Shown piece by piece: positions 1 to 8,977 of a stretch of DNA of 64,000 nucleotides. A model generated the notes under the pieces. It saw only the letters and a program-made list of their open reading frames with translations, was not told the DNA's origin and searched no databases. The position numbers and the translations under genes are program-made. Within the stretch, counting starts at the first letter, position 1. Every line of letters begins with the position of its first letter. This DNA comes from Ignavibacteriales bacterium (GTDB lineage Bacteria; Bacteroidota; Ignavibacteria; UBA10030; SZUA-254), in NCBI GenBank assembly GCA_016214905.1, contig JACRMQ010000006.1, positions 478,510 to 542,509 of the forward strand. The letters are read 5' to 3'.

Positions 1-227
1 CCTACGGAGTTCTAGGTATCGAATTCATGGCGGCGGCGCAAGCACTCGATTTCCGTGAGTTCACACCCGGCATTGGAAACAGGAAAGCAAAAGAAGTTAT
101 CCGCAAATATGTAACTCATCTCGATGTTGATCGTCCGCTCTATCCCGATCATACAAAGATGAAAGAAGTTGTTAAGTCGTGTGAAATACTTAAGGAAGTT
201 GAGAAAGTTGCGGGAAGTTTGGAATGA
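1..227 (+). CDS. hutH: Histidine/aromatic amino acid ammonia-lyase, C-terminal end (5' truncated by window)
   Basis: The reading frame is already open at base 3, so this is the 3' end of a gene that begins outside the window; the ATG at 27 is internal. The visible ~75 residues read like the C-terminal helical domain of the HAL/PAL family: a segment EFMAAAQALDFREF followed by VIRKYVTHLDVDRPLYPD, which matches the usual AAQ-x-(L/I)-D-(F/L)-R and LD-x-DRPL ending. HAL deaminates histidine to urocanate using an MIO cofactor, but the MIO-forming Ala-Ser-Gly lies upstream of the window, so His versus Phe/Tyr specificity cannot be read here. Stop codon is TGA at 225-227. No hut genes follow, so the link to histidine degradation is unsupported by context. 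Confidence 0.72.
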   Translation, partial: YGVLGIEFMAAAQALDFREFTPGIGNRKAKEVIRKYVTHLDVDRPLYPDHTKMKEVVKSCEILKEVEKVAGSLE

Positions 228-315
228 CTGCTCTTCCCGAAACTGGCCTTCTATCACATTTGTTGATGTCATGGTATCGAACAAAACAGTCACGGAAAAA
301 GAAAGATTAATCCAG

Positions 316-339
316 CGGTCACGAACCATTTCGTGACCG
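316..339. other. 10-bp perfect inverted repeat in the gatE leader
   Basis: Arms CGGTCACGAA (316-325) and TTCGTGACCG (330-339) pair perfectly around a 4-base loop. It lies 89 bases after the lyase stop. No T-run follows on the + strand, so it is not a typical intrinsic terminator; it may be an RNA hairpin or an operator. Confidence 0.5.
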
Positions 340-404
340 AAGCAGATGGAGAACAAGATAATAAAAAAATCATTATCAGAAAAAAGACATTATCAATCAA
401 TCTA

Positions 405-428
405 CTGTCATGGCATGGACCATGACAG
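405..428. promoter_or_regulatory. 9-bp perfect inverted repeat just upstream of gatE
   Basis: Arms CTGTCATGG (405-413) and CCATGACAG (420-428) flank a 6-base centre. The right arm ends 24 bases before the gatE ATG. The place and symmetry fit an operator dyad or a leader hairpin controlling gatE-gatD; no regulator gene is adjacent, so this is inference. Confidence 0.45.
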
Positions 429-452
429 CCACGAAAGAAACTAAAAACTACT

Positions 453-2366
453 ATGCATAAATTTATATTTAAACCATTTGATGAGATGACTGAAAAAGAT
501 TACGCCACGGTCGGATTCAAATCGGGTTTGGAAATTCATCAACAACTCTTAACCGAGAAGAAACTATTTTGCCGCTGTCCTGCCGGTCGGTACAGCGATA
601 AGTATGATGCTGAAATTCTTCGCCATATGCGTCCGACGTTATCGGAACTTGGCGAGTATGACGGCACAGCATTGATGGAATTCAAAACGAAAAAAGAAAT
701 TATTTACCGCATCAAACGCGAAACAGTTTGCACATACGAGATGGATGATACACCTCCATTTCAAATTGATGATCACGCGCTTGATAGTGCACTTGCCATC
801 GGTATGCTCTACGGATGCACAATGGTGGACGAGGTTCACATCGCGAGGAAGCAATATTTGGATGGAAGTATCCCGACAGGATTTCAGCGGACAGCGATTG
901 TGGGCGTAGATGGGAAAATCCCTTACAAAAATCGGGAAATAAAAATTATACAACTATCGATTGAAGAGGATGCTTGCCGTGAAGTCAGCGACATCGGACA
1001 TCGCAGAGTTTATATAACAGATCGATTAGGTATGCCGTTGATAGAAACAGTCACCGGTCCTGATATGCGCACACCGGTTGAAGTTGCCGAAGTGGCACAG
1101 ATATGCAGACGCTTGGTCAGAAGCACCGGAAGAGTCCGCACAGGTATTGGTGCCGGCAGGGAAGATGTTAACGTGAGTGTTACAGGAGGAACACGAATTG
1201 AAATAAAAGGCGTACCTCGAATCGTTAGTATACCGCTTTTAACTTACAACGAAGCGATGCGGCAATGGAATCTTTTACGACTGCGCGAAGAACTTAAACG
1301 CCGTGGCATCACGGAAAAATCTTTCAAATCGAAGACCGAGAATGTTACCAAAATTCTCAGCAAGACCCGATACCAGCCGATACAAAACGCAATTGAACAG
1401 GGAATGAAAATAAATTGTGTGCTTCTGCAGGGATACAAAGGATTATTGAGATGGCAAACTCAGACCGACACATATTTCTCGCGTGAGATATCTGATCGAG
1501 TTCGCGTTGTTGCATGCCTTACAACTTTGCCGAATATAATTCATTCGGATAGTTCCGGAGACACAATCGCCGCATCTGAATGGCAAAATATTAAAAAACA
1601 GATTGGCGGTAAAGACGATGATACTTTAGTATTAGTTTGGGGTGATGAGCAAGATGCAAATACAGGCGCGCAGGAAATAGTAATCCGCGCGAGAGAAGCG
1701 ACAATCGGAATTCCATCCGAAACGCGTCAAGCTTTGAGAGACGGGACAAATGGATTTGAAAGAATACTCCCCGGTCCGGACAGAATGTACCCCGACACAG
1801 ATTTACCTCCCAAACGGATTGAGGATGAAAGGTTGGATAAATTACGTCTCACTTTGCCGAATCGAATCTGGGAAAATGAAAAGTGGTATCGCAAATTGAA
1901 AATCCCTTCTGATGTCATTGAACCACTTGCAGCTTCTAAATACACAAAACTGTTTAAGATTACAGTCAAGGATTTGAAGTTGAATCCGACTTTAGTTGCT
2001 GTTGCATTAATTCAATATCAGAAACGTTTGAAAACATATTTCCCCAAAGCGAAACAAATAGAGATAGAAGCGTTTGAAGAAATATTTGAGGCATTTAAAT
2101 CCGGCATAGTTACCAGAGAAGGAATCTTCTTAGCGATGAAGAGTTTCTTAGAGAATGGTAAATTGCGATTCCAAAAGAAAATCAAATCGACTGAACTGAC
2201 GAAGATTATTAAAGATTCAAAAATAGCAATCAAAAAAATGAAAATTCAAAAAGATGAAAAGAAAACTGAAATATTAATCGGTTTGATAATGAATAAAGTA
2301 AGAGGCAAAGTTGACGGAAAACTTGTTGCGGAGAAAATCGGATTTTCGGGGAAGGGGAAAAACTAA
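453..2366 (+). CDS. gatE: Glu-tRNA(Gln) amidotransferase subunit E (archaeal type)
   Basis: GatE is the tRNA-binding and kinase/transamidase subunit that, with GatD, converts misacylated Glu-tRNA(Gln) to Gln-tRNA(Gln) in the cytoplasm. The 637-residue product has the GatB/E start motif FKSGLEIHQQL (about residues 22-32), LDGSIPTGFQRT, IEEDACREV, and the GatE-style GAGREDVNVSV near 235. A long insertion at about 280-400 fits the AspRS-like GAD domain that separates GatE from bacterial GatB, and the Lys-rich helical C-terminus fits the YqeY-like tail. Length matches archaeal GatE. The stop codon overlaps the gatD start by one base (taATG), so the two are co-translated. ATG 486 is an alternative start. 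GatDE is normally described as archaeal, so finding it in an otherwise bacterial window is unusual. Confidence 0.93.
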   Translation: MHKFIFKPFDEMTEKDYATVGFKSGLEIHQQLLTEKKLFCRCPAGRYSDKYDAEILRHMRPTLSELGEYDGTALMEFKTKKEIIYRIKRETVCTYEMDDTPPFQIDDHALDSALAIGMLYGCTMVDEVHIARKQYLDGSIPTGFQRTAIVGVDGKIPYKNREIKIIQLSIEEDACREVSDIGHRRVYITDRLGMPLIETVTGPDMRTPVEVAEVAQICRRLVRSTGRVRTGIGAGREDVNVSVTGGTRIEIKGVPRIVSIPLLTYNEAMRQWNLLRLREELKRRGITEKSFKSKTENVTKILSKTRYQPIQNAIEQGMKINCVLLQGYKGLLRWQTQTDTYFSREISDRVRVVACLTTLPNIIHSDSSGDTIAASEWQNIKKQIGGKDDDTLVLVWGDEQDANTGAQEIVIRAREATIGIPSETRQALRDGTNGFERILPGPDRMYPDTDLPPKRIEDERLDKLRLTLPNRIWENEKWYRKLKIPSDVIEPLAASKYTKLFKITVKDLKLNPTLVAVALIQYQKRLKTYFPKAKQIEIEAFEEIFEAFKSGIVTREGIFLAMKSFLENGKLRFQKKIKSTELTKIIKDSKIAIKKMKIQKDEKKTEILIGLIMNKVRGKVDGKLVAEKIGFSGKGKN

Positions 2367-3751
2367 TGGCAACGGATGAATATAAGGGTTATCGCGGTGA
2401 GGCATTATCAACGCTTAAAAATTTTAATGCGTTAGTATGGAGCGATGTAGAGATTAAAACAAGCAAAGGAAGTTATACCGGTATTATTCTTCCGCGTTCA
2501 GAGACTGCTGATCCTCTGCATGTTGTAATCAAATTGCGTTCGGGGTATAACATCGGGATTGCGGCAAATAAAATTCAGAATATAAAAATAGCGGGAAGGA
2601 AAGAGGCGCATTACAAAATTCCTGAGAAAGCATTTCCGTACGACCCTAAAAAACCTAATTTGAAATTACTTGGAACAGGTGGTACAATTGCAAGTCGTTT
2701 AGATTACCGAACAGGTGCGGTGATCCCGGCATTTTCTCCCGGTGAATTATATGGCTCCGTTCCGGAACTCGCCGATATTTGTAATCTCGAAACAGAAAAA
2801 CTTTATGGAGTCTTCAGCGAAAATATGGGACCCGAACAATGGAAAGGTACCGCTGAAGCTATAGGAAGAGAAATTGAAAAAGGAGTTCAGGGAATTGTCA
2901 TTGGGCATGGCACTGATACAATGCATCACACTGCCGCCATACTTTCATTCATGGTGCAGAATTCGCCTGTGCCGATTGTCATGGTTGGATCACAGAGGTC
3001 GAGCGATCGACCTTCTTCGGATGCAGCATTGAATCTTCAGCATAGCGTAAAGACAGCAGCCGAAAGTGATATCGCTGAAGTTATGGTTTGTATGTTCGGA
3101 CCAACCTCTGATACATATGGATTGCTTCATCGAGGAACACGTGTAAGAAAAATGCACTCAAGTTATCGCTCAACTTTCAGAACAATAGGCGACATACCGA
3201 TTGCGATGGTGAGCACCGAAAAGATTACACCGATACGGACGGATTATAAAAAACGAAGGAACGACAAGAATGCAGTGATCAATACTGCATTTGAAGAGAA
3301 AGTCAGCATCGTTTATTATTATCCAAATATGAAACCGGATATTATTGATTCGTTGATCGATAATGATTATAAAGGCATCGTTTTTGCCGGTACCGGGCTT
3401 GGACATGTCAACAAACCGCTTTATCCTGCTTTAAAACGTGCTAAAGAAAAAGGTATTGCTGTTTATATGACAGTGCAGACGTTGTGGGGATATGTTCAAA
3501 TGTATGTTTATGACACTGGGCGAGATATGATGGAGTTAGGCGTGATACCGGGTGAAAATATGTTGCCGGAGGTTGGGTATATGAAATTGGGTTGGGCGCT
3601 TGGGCAGACAAATGATTTGGAAAAAGTTAGAGAAATTATGATGACACCCATTGCTGGTGAGATCACAGAGCGCGAACCAAGTAACGGCTATCTGATTTTC
3701 CAGGGCGGCATACCGGAAGTCGAGGAGTTCATTTCGAAGTACAGGAAGTAA
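2366..3751 (+). CDS. gatD: Glu-tRNA(Gln) amidotransferase subunit D (archaeal type)
   Basis: GatD is the asparaginase-like glutaminase/asparaginase that supplies ammonia to GatE. The first ~95 residues form a small beta domain typical of GatD and absent from plain L-asparaginases. The asparaginase core then begins with LLGTGGTIASR (about 100-110, first catalytic Thr) and has VIGHGTDTMHHTA (about 180, second Thr plus Asp) and VGSQRSSDRPSSDA, the conserved third motif. Length, 461 residues, is slightly longer than usual for GatD. It starts within the gatE stop codon and ends 9 bases before the MFS gene, so the three may form one transcript. The N-terminal domain and the adjacent gatE rule out a simple asparaginase. 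Confidence 0.93.
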   Translation: MATDEYKGYRGEALSTLKNFNALVWSDVEIKTSKGSYTGIILPRSETADPLHVVIKLRSGYNIGIAANKIQNIKIAGRKEAHYKIPEKAFPYDPKKPNLKLLGTGGTIASRLDYRTGAVIPAFSPGELYGSVPELADICNLETEKLYGVFSENMGPEQWKGTAEAIGREIEKGVQGIVIGHGTDTMHHTAAILSFMVQNSPVPIVMVGSQRSSDRPSSDAALNLQHSVKTAAESDIAEVMVCMFGPTSDTYGLLHRGTRVRKMHSSYRSTFRTIGDIPIAMVSTEKITPIRTDYKKRRNDKNAVINTAFEEKVSIVYYYPNMKPDIIDSLIDNDYKGIVFAGTGLGHVNKPLYPALKRAKEKGIAVYMTVQTLWGYVQMYVYDTGRDMMELGVIPGENMLPEVGYMKLGWALGQTNDLEKVREIMMTPIAGEITEREPSNGYLIFQGGIPEVEEFISKYRK

Positions 3752-3760
3752 TCTTCAGAA

Positions 3761-4969
3761 ATGGATACGGTTGCTAAATCCAAGAAATATGAACAAGTAA
3801 GTAGCGCCGGTAAACGAAATGTAAAAGCACTTGGATTAGTAAGCATGTTCAACGACATCGCTTCCGAAATGGTGTATCCAATTATTCCGATTTTTCTCAC
3901 AACATTTCTTGGTGCACCCATTCCCATTGTTGGCGTTATTGAAGGGATCGCAGAAGCAACTGCCAGCATGCTGAAAGTATTCTCAGGTTGGCTCTCGGAT
4001 AGATTGCGTCATCGGAAATCTTTTGTAGCAGTGGGCTATACGCTCTCAGCTTTGGCAAAAATTGTTCTTTCCGTCGCCGCGTCATGGTTATATGTTCTCT
4101 TCGCGCGATTCATAGATCGATTTGGCAAAGGTATTCGCACATCTGCACGCGATGCGCTCATTGCAGATTCAGCTTCACCTGAAACACGCGGCGCAGCATT
4201 CGGTCTTCATCGTGCACTCGATACTGCGGGGGCGGTTGTAGGTCCGCTATTAGCGTTGGTACTTCTTCACTTTTTAGATAATAAATATTCGCTCATATTT
4301 TTTCTTGCCTCTATTCCTGCGTTTATTGGTGTAGGGATTTTGCTTTTGGTTGTAAAAGAACCTAAGCATGAAATCAAGAAATCAGAATTCAAATTGAAAT
4401 TCCCTCTGCGTTCATTCAGCAAACCGTATAAAATATTCCTTTTAGTGAACATTCTATTCGCACTCGGCAACAGCTCGGATGCTTTTTTAATTCTCAGAAC
4501 TCAATCGCTCGGCTATACTACGACCGGCGCGGTAGTACTTTACGTTGTATTCAACGCATTTTATTCATTGCTATCGTACCCATTCGGAAAGCTATCAGAT
4601 CGTTTTGGTGCACGACCAATTCTTATCGGTTCGTTTCTCTTATTCGCAATTGTTTATGCGGGTTTCGGAATCGCTAGTAATGGACTTATCCTCTGGATAT
4701 TATTCCCAATGTACGGATTGTATATGGCGATGAGCGAAGGCATCAGCAAAGCATATATCTCGAATCTTGTCCCAAGTGAAACACGCGCAACTGCAATTGG
4801 ACTTTTCTATACATCCACCGGTATAGTAACATTTTTCTCCAGCCTCATTGCAGGACTGCTTTGGAATTATGTTGGCGTCTCGACTCCATTTTATTTTGGA
4901 GCGGTTTGCTCAATACTTGCAATGATTCTGTTTCTAAACGATGCCTCTCTTAATAAATCCAAAGCTTAA
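3761..4969 (+). CDS. MFS transporter
   Basis: A 402-residue major facilitator superfamily permease with about 12 hydrophobic segments. Near the loop between TM2 and TM3 it carries GWLSDRLRHRKSF, a form of the MFS D-R-x-G/H-R-R/K motif, and the second half repeats it as GKLSDRFGARP. RFIDRFGKGIRTSARDALIADS is typical of a Bacteroidota MFS subgroup whose substrate is not known to me. It starts 9 bases after gatD, probably in the same transcript, but nothing ties its substrate to tRNA amidation. A glutamine or drug efflux role would be a guess. Confidence 0.85.
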   Translation: MDTVAKSKKYEQVSSAGKRNVKALGLVSMFNDIASEMVYPIIPIFLTTFLGAPIPIVGVIEGIAEATASMLKVFSGWLSDRLRHRKSFVAVGYTLSALAKIVLSVAASWLYVLFARFIDRFGKGIRTSARDALIADSASPETRGAAFGLHRALDTAGAVVGPLLALVLLHFLDNKYSLIFFLASIPAFIGVGILLLVVKEPKHEIKKSEFKLKFPLRSFSKPYKIFLLVNILFALGNSSDAFLILRTQSLGYTTTGAVVLYVVFNAFYSLLSYPFGKLSDRFGARPILIGSFLLFAIVYAGFGIASNGLILWILFPMYGLYMAMSEGISKAYISNLVPSETRATAIGLFYTSTGIVTFFSSLIAGLLWNYVGVSTPFYFGAVCSILAMILFLNDASLNKSKA

Positions 4970-5118
4970 TTGCATCCAACAAAATTCTTCTTTACATTTA
5001 ATCACACAGTCACTCCACAACCGGACAAATGTGACTGCATCAACTGCCTTACGCTCCCGGCGATTTGCGTTATTTAGGTGGAATGTTGTACCGATTTGTT
5101 GTTAAGGAAAGCCGAGTG

Positions 5119-6609
5119 ATGAAAGTTCTTTTCGTCTACCCTCGATATCCGGATACGTTCTGGAGTTTCAAGCACGCGTTAAAATTCATATCTAAAAAAG
5201 CCAGTCTTCCACCTTTAGGACTTCTAACTGTTGCCGCAATGCTTCCGAAAGATTGGGAGAAACGTTTAGTTGATTTAAACGTCGCAAACCTCGAGGATGA
5301 CGACATCCGGTGGGCAGATTATGTTTTTATAAGCGCCATGTCGATTCAAAGTGAATCTGTTAAGACAATTATCCAGCAATGTAAAAGACTTGGAACAAAG
5401 ATTGTCGCAGGTGGTCCGCTTTTCACTGCACAACACGATGAGTTTACCGATGTAGATCATTTTGTGCTAAACGAATCGGAAATTACGCTGCCATTGTTTT
5501 TAGAAGATTTGAAAAACGGAATTACCAACCATGTCTATTCAACAGATAAGTGGGCAGATATCGATACAACGCCAACACCACTCTGGGAGTTAATTAATTT
5601 CAAGCACTACGCAACAATGAATTTGCAATATTCACGTGGCTGCCCATACGATTGCGATTTCTGTGATATAACTGTCCTTTATGGACACAAACCACGCACA
5701 AAAATAAAAAATCAGGTTATTGCGGAATTAGAAAGTCTTTACACATCGGGATGGCGGGGTCCTGTTTTTTTCGTCGATGATAATTTCATCGGCAATAAAG
5801 GAAAAGTTAAAAAAGAAATTCTTCCCGTCATAATTGAGTGGATGAATGAAAGGAAACATCCGTTTGTATTTCACACAGAAGCATCAATTAACATAGCTGA
5901 CGATGAAGAACTTATGAGTTTAATGGTTCAAGCCGGGTTTGATGCCGTGTTTATTGGAATTGAATCGCCCAACGAAGATAGTTTAGTTGAGTGCGGAAAG
6001 GTGACAAATAAAAATCGTGACATGATAGCGTCTGTCAAGAAGATTCAAAAGTTTGGACTGCAAGTTCAAGGCGGATTTATCGTAGGTTTTGATAGCGATC
6101 CTGCATCAATCTTCGAACGGCTTTCTGCGTTTATACAGGAAAGCGGTATTGCTACGGCAATGGTGGGCTTGCTGAATGCACCCAAAGGAACAAAGCTTTA
6201 CAAGCGGCTTCACAGTGAGGGGAGGTTACTGAAATCGTTTACAGGCGACAACACCGACTTTTCAATGAACTTTATACCTAAGATGAACCGTGAAGCGCTA
6301 ATCGATGGATATAAAAATATTCTTAAGAATATCTATTCACCAAAACAATATTACGCAAGGGTTAAAGAGTTCCTCAAGAATTATAAACAACCAAGCATGC
6401 GTAAATTTAACTTTAAGCTAAGTCGATTGATTGCGTTATACAAGTCGATACTATTGCTTGGTGTTATTGGAAAAGAACGCTATCAATACTGGAAACTTTT
6501 TATATGGACAGTAATCCGGCATCCACGGCTTTTTCCACTCGCTATTACACTTTCGATATATGGTTTCCACTTCAGGAGAGTATTCGAGCGAAACATAGCG
6601 AACCTATAA
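5119..6609 (+). CDS. B12-binding-domain radical SAM protein (DUF4070-type)
   Basis: The N-terminus (MKVLFVYPRYPDTF, then PPLGLLTVAAMLP) is a cobalamin-binding Rossmann domain. The radical SAM core has the 4Fe-4S motif CPYDCDFC (about residues 175-182) and FFVDDNFIGN, and the C-terminal third fits the DUF4070 region of methylases and cyclases such as HpnR-type enzymes. Family members use SAM and cobalamin to modify unactivated carbons; the substrate here is unknown. The frame is open from 5065 with earlier ATGs (5065, 5083), but ATG 5119 is preferred because AAGGAA lies 9 bases upstream and the protein then starts at the B12 domain. Hydrophobic stretches near the C-terminus suggest membrane association, compatible with a lipid substrate. 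It appears monocistronic. Confidence 0.82.
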   Translation: MKVLFVYPRYPDTFWSFKHALKFISKKASLPPLGLLTVAAMLPKDWEKRLVDLNVANLEDDDIRWADYVFISAMSIQSESVKTIIQQCKRLGTKIVAGGPLFTAQHDEFTDVDHFVLNESEITLPLFLEDLKNGITNHVYSTDKWADIDTTPTPLWELINFKHYATMNLQYSRGCPYDCDFCDITVLYGHKPRTKIKNQVIAELESLYTSGWRGPVFFVDDNFIGNKGKVKKEILPVIIEWMNERKHPFVFHTEASINIADDEELMSLMVQAGFDAVFIGIESPNEDSLVECGKVTNKNRDMIASVKKIQKFGLQVQGGFIVGFDSDPASIFERLSAFIQESGIATAMVGLLNAPKGTKLYKRLHSEGRLLKSFTGDNTDFSMNFIPKMNREALIDGYKNILKNIYSPKQYYARVKEFLKNYKQPSMRKFNFKLSRLIALYKSILLLGVIGKERYQYWKLFIWTVIRHPRLFPLAITLSIYGFHFRRVFERNIANL

Positions 6610-6623
6610 GCGGTTTCATTCCA

Positions 6624-6651
6624 GAGATGCTGAGTCTATCTCAGTGATCTC
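6624..6651. terminator. Candidate bidirectional terminator hairpin
   Basis: GAGAT...CTGAG pairs with CTCAG...ATCTC (one small internal loop, 5-base apical loop TCTAT) between the convergent radical SAM gene and the Spy-like gene. The T-rich sequence after it (6660-6669) is interrupted, so the call is moderate. Confidence 0.4.
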
Positions 6652-6668
6652 TACGTCGGTTGTTTTTG

Positions 6669-7040
6669 TTACTCCTTAAATTTTCTTCCCTCGCTTCTGC
6701 TTCGCCTCTTATTCATTTGCTCTTTCTTGAAAGATTCATACTTTTTTAATTGTTCGGGAGTGAGAAGTGGTTCAATCTCTTTATCAATCGCTTTCATTTG
6801 AATCCGTTCATTTTTCATCATCTCTCTTTTATTCAACGGTTTCGTTGATTGTCCTTGAGTAAATGTCTTTTCGTTGCGTTTCATGATTTCAGAAATTTTC
6901 GCAGCTTGCTCATCAGTGAGTTTCAATGCTTCTTTCAGTCTTTGGACTCTATTTTCAGTACGTGATTGATCCTGAGAATTTATTATACCCGTAAATCCGA
7001 AAAAGAGTAATACGAGGAGGAGGGATTTATATATGTTCAT
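6669..7040 (-). CDS. Small secreted Spy/LTXXQ-like protein
   Basis: A 123-residue protein with a signal peptide (MNIYKSLLLVLLFFGFTGIINS-) followed by a charged helical region with two family hallmarks: LKLTDEQAAKI and LLTPEQLKKYESFK, as in Spy/CpxP periplasmic helical proteins and their Bacteroidota relatives. Such proteins act as envelope chaperones or stress/metal sensors, so a periplasmic role is likely, but the exact function is unknown. The longer frame starts at 7145; ATG 7040 is chosen because AAAGGA lies just upstream and the signal peptide begins there. A palindrome GTCAA-ATA-TTGAC at 7119-7131 lies in its promoter region. A decayed copy of this gene is present at 13006-13274 on the same strand. 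Confidence 0.72.
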   Translation of the reverse strand: MNIYKSLLLVLLFFGFTGIINSQDQSRTENRVQRLKEALKLTDEQAAKISEIMKRNEKTFTQGQSTKPLNKREMMKNERIQMKAIDKEIEPLLTPEQLKKYESFKKEQMNKRRSRSEGRKFKE

Positions 7041-7323
7041 CTTTCGTTCCTTTTTAAAATATGTTAATCTATATTCAAAATCTAAGAGTAATGAAATATA
7101 AGATAGGTTTATGTCGAAGTCAAATATTGACATTTGTTTAAACATTTACTGACGTAGTCCACCAGTTAGAAAGTAAAACGTAAACCTTCGAACGCTAGAG
7201 CTAGCCACTATGGTGCAGTCTAATTCAACTGTAAATAAAAATTCTCTTGGTAACAAGATAAAATATTATTATTTTAAATATCATTTATTTGTCATCAAAT
7301 AATATTTTATAAGGTATCATCAG

Positions 7324-8922
7324 ATGAAACGTTCTTTGTTATTAGTTCTTTTTTGTTTCGGGATTTCTTATTCACAAGTCGCTCAAAGGGATAATCTTGT
7401 ATATCCATCCGATCCCACGGAGGGGGTGATTGATTCTACTTTCGGGACTAACGGATTTGTACGAACAGATTTTTCAACTTCAAGCGATCATGCGTACGGT
7501 GTTGCAATTCAACCAGATCAGAAAATTGTGGCTGTTGGATCGGCAAATAGTATGTTCGCACTGGCAAGATACAATCCTAACGGTACTCTGGATTCTACGT
7601 TCGGATTAAACGGTAAAGTGGTAACCGACAATTACGGTTATTCTTTTGCTTGGTCAGTAGCAATCCAGTCAGACCGGAAAATTGTTGCGGCTGGCTCACT
7701 TACAAGTCCATATATGTTCATGATTGGAAGATACGATACAACCGGCAATTTAGATCCGACTTTTGGTAATGGAGGACTCAAGGCAATTCCCATTCCGATA
7801 GGAAGCGGAAATCAACGTTGTTATGCAATGGCATTGCAGCCGGATGGTAAGATTCTATTAGCAGGCTACATCAATGGAGTCAGCAATGAAGATATTGCAT
7901 TACTTAGATTAAAAACGAATGGCACACTTGATTCTACATTTGGTGCGCTTGGAATAGTAGTTACCGATGTAGGTGGTGGAAACGACGAAGCTCAGTCGGT
8001 TAAAGTACAATCAGATGGAAAAATTCTCGTAGCGGGTAGTTTTTATCTTAATAGCCATTCTGAATTTGGGGTTGTTCGTTATAATACAAATGGTACAGTC
8101 GATTCAACCTTTAACGGAACCGGAAGGGCAGGAGTGACATTCCCGGGTTCTCAGGTAGATAAAGCATATGCGATGGCGATCGATTCGGTCGGAAGAATAT
8201 TGCTCGTTGGTGATACTTATGGTGGAGGTAGAGATTTCTTTGCCTTCGCGCGATTTCTGCCGTCAGGATTGATTGATTCATCTTTCGCTAAGTTTGGTTC
8301 ACGAAAAGATACAATTCAGAACCTTTACGATATAGCTTATTCCGTCGCGTTGCAGAAAGATAATAAAATTGTTGTCTCAGGTGTGACTCAGAACGGTGGT
8401 GGTGAACAGAATATTGTTGTCGCACGATATTTGGAGAATGGATTGGAAGATACATCATTCAATCGCTCCGGAGGTACTATGACGGATATGGGTGGATTTT
8501 TTGAAGAAGGTTTTGGAGTGGCAATACAGGAAAATGGAAGCATAGTAGTTGCCGGTGAAACACTTACACCAAGCAACAGTTACGATTTTGCGTTGTTACG
8601 CTATCATGGTACAACAGGTCCGTTGACAGATGTGGAAACAAATGATCGGAATATTCCAAACGGGTACTTGCTTTCTCAAAATTATCCAAATCCGTTTAAC
8701 CCTACAACATTAATAAAGTATGAAGTTCCGGAAGAATCGTTTGTAACTCTAAAAGTATTTAATCTGCTCGGGCAAGAAATTATAACGCTCGTAGATGATA
8801 AACGAGAAGCTGGAACATACGAAGTGCGTTTAGATGGTACTCATTTATCGAGTGGAATTTATTTTTATCGACTACAAGCTGGTAGCTTTGTAGAAACAAA
8901 GAAATTGATATTGATGAAGTAA
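7324..8922 (+). CDS. T9SS-secreted delta-60 repeat beta-propeller protein
   Basis: A 532-residue exported protein: signal peptide at 1-20, then about seven delta-60 repeats ending in motifs such as GTLDSTFG, GNLDPTFG, GTVDSTFN and GLEDTSFN, expected to fold as a beta-propeller. From about residue 448 there is a type IX secretion C-terminal sorting domain with NYPNPFNPTT, VFNLLGQE and GTYEVRLDGTHLSSGIYFY. The protein is therefore probably exported through the outer membrane and attached to the surface or released. The ligand is unknown. A strong terminator follows at 8947. The next gene is another T9SS cargo with nearly the same terminator, and the pair is bracketed by an intact and a broken copy of the Spy-like gene. 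Confidence 0.88.
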   Translation: MKRSLLLVLFCFGISYSQVAQRDNLVYPSDPTEGVIDSTFGTNGFVRTDFSTSSDHAYGVAIQPDQKIVAVGSANSMFALARYNPNGTLDSTFGLNGKVVTDNYGYSFAWSVAIQSDRKIVAAGSLTSPYMFMIGRYDTTGNLDPTFGNGGLKAIPIPIGSGNQRCYAMALQPDGKILLAGYINGVSNEDIALLRLKTNGTLDSTFGALGIVVTDVGGGNDEAQSVKVQSDGKILVAGSFYLNSHSEFGVVRYNTNGTVDSTFNGTGRAGVTFPGSQVDKAYAMAIDSVGRILLVGDTYGGGRDFFAFARFLPSGLIDSSFAKFGSRKDTIQNLYDIAYSVALQKDNKIVVSGVTQNGGGEQNIVVARYLENGLEDTSFNRSGGTMTDMGGFFEEGFGVAIQENGSIVVAGETLTPSNSYDFALLRYHGTTGPLTDVETNDRNIPNGYLLSQNYPNPFNPTTLIKYEVPEESFVTLKVFNLLGQEIITLVDDKREAGTYEVRLDGTHLSSGIYFYRLQAGSFVETKKLILMK

Positions 8923-8946
8923 ATATTTAATTGGGTTGATGCATAG

Positions 8947-8977
8947 ATGGAGTCCACAAAAAGTGGACTCCATTTTT
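8947..8977 (+). terminator. Rho-independent terminator after the delta-60 repeat gene
   Basis: A perfect 11-bp stem ATGGAGTCCAC / GTGGACTCCAT with a 5-A loop is followed by a T-run. A near-copy stands after the next gene at 12901-12930. Confidence 0.85.

Noticed and set aside
4999-5034. CAGTCAC / GTGACTG inverted repeat between the MFS and radical SAM genes
   Set aside because: Only 7 bp with a long loop and no T-run; not above chance.
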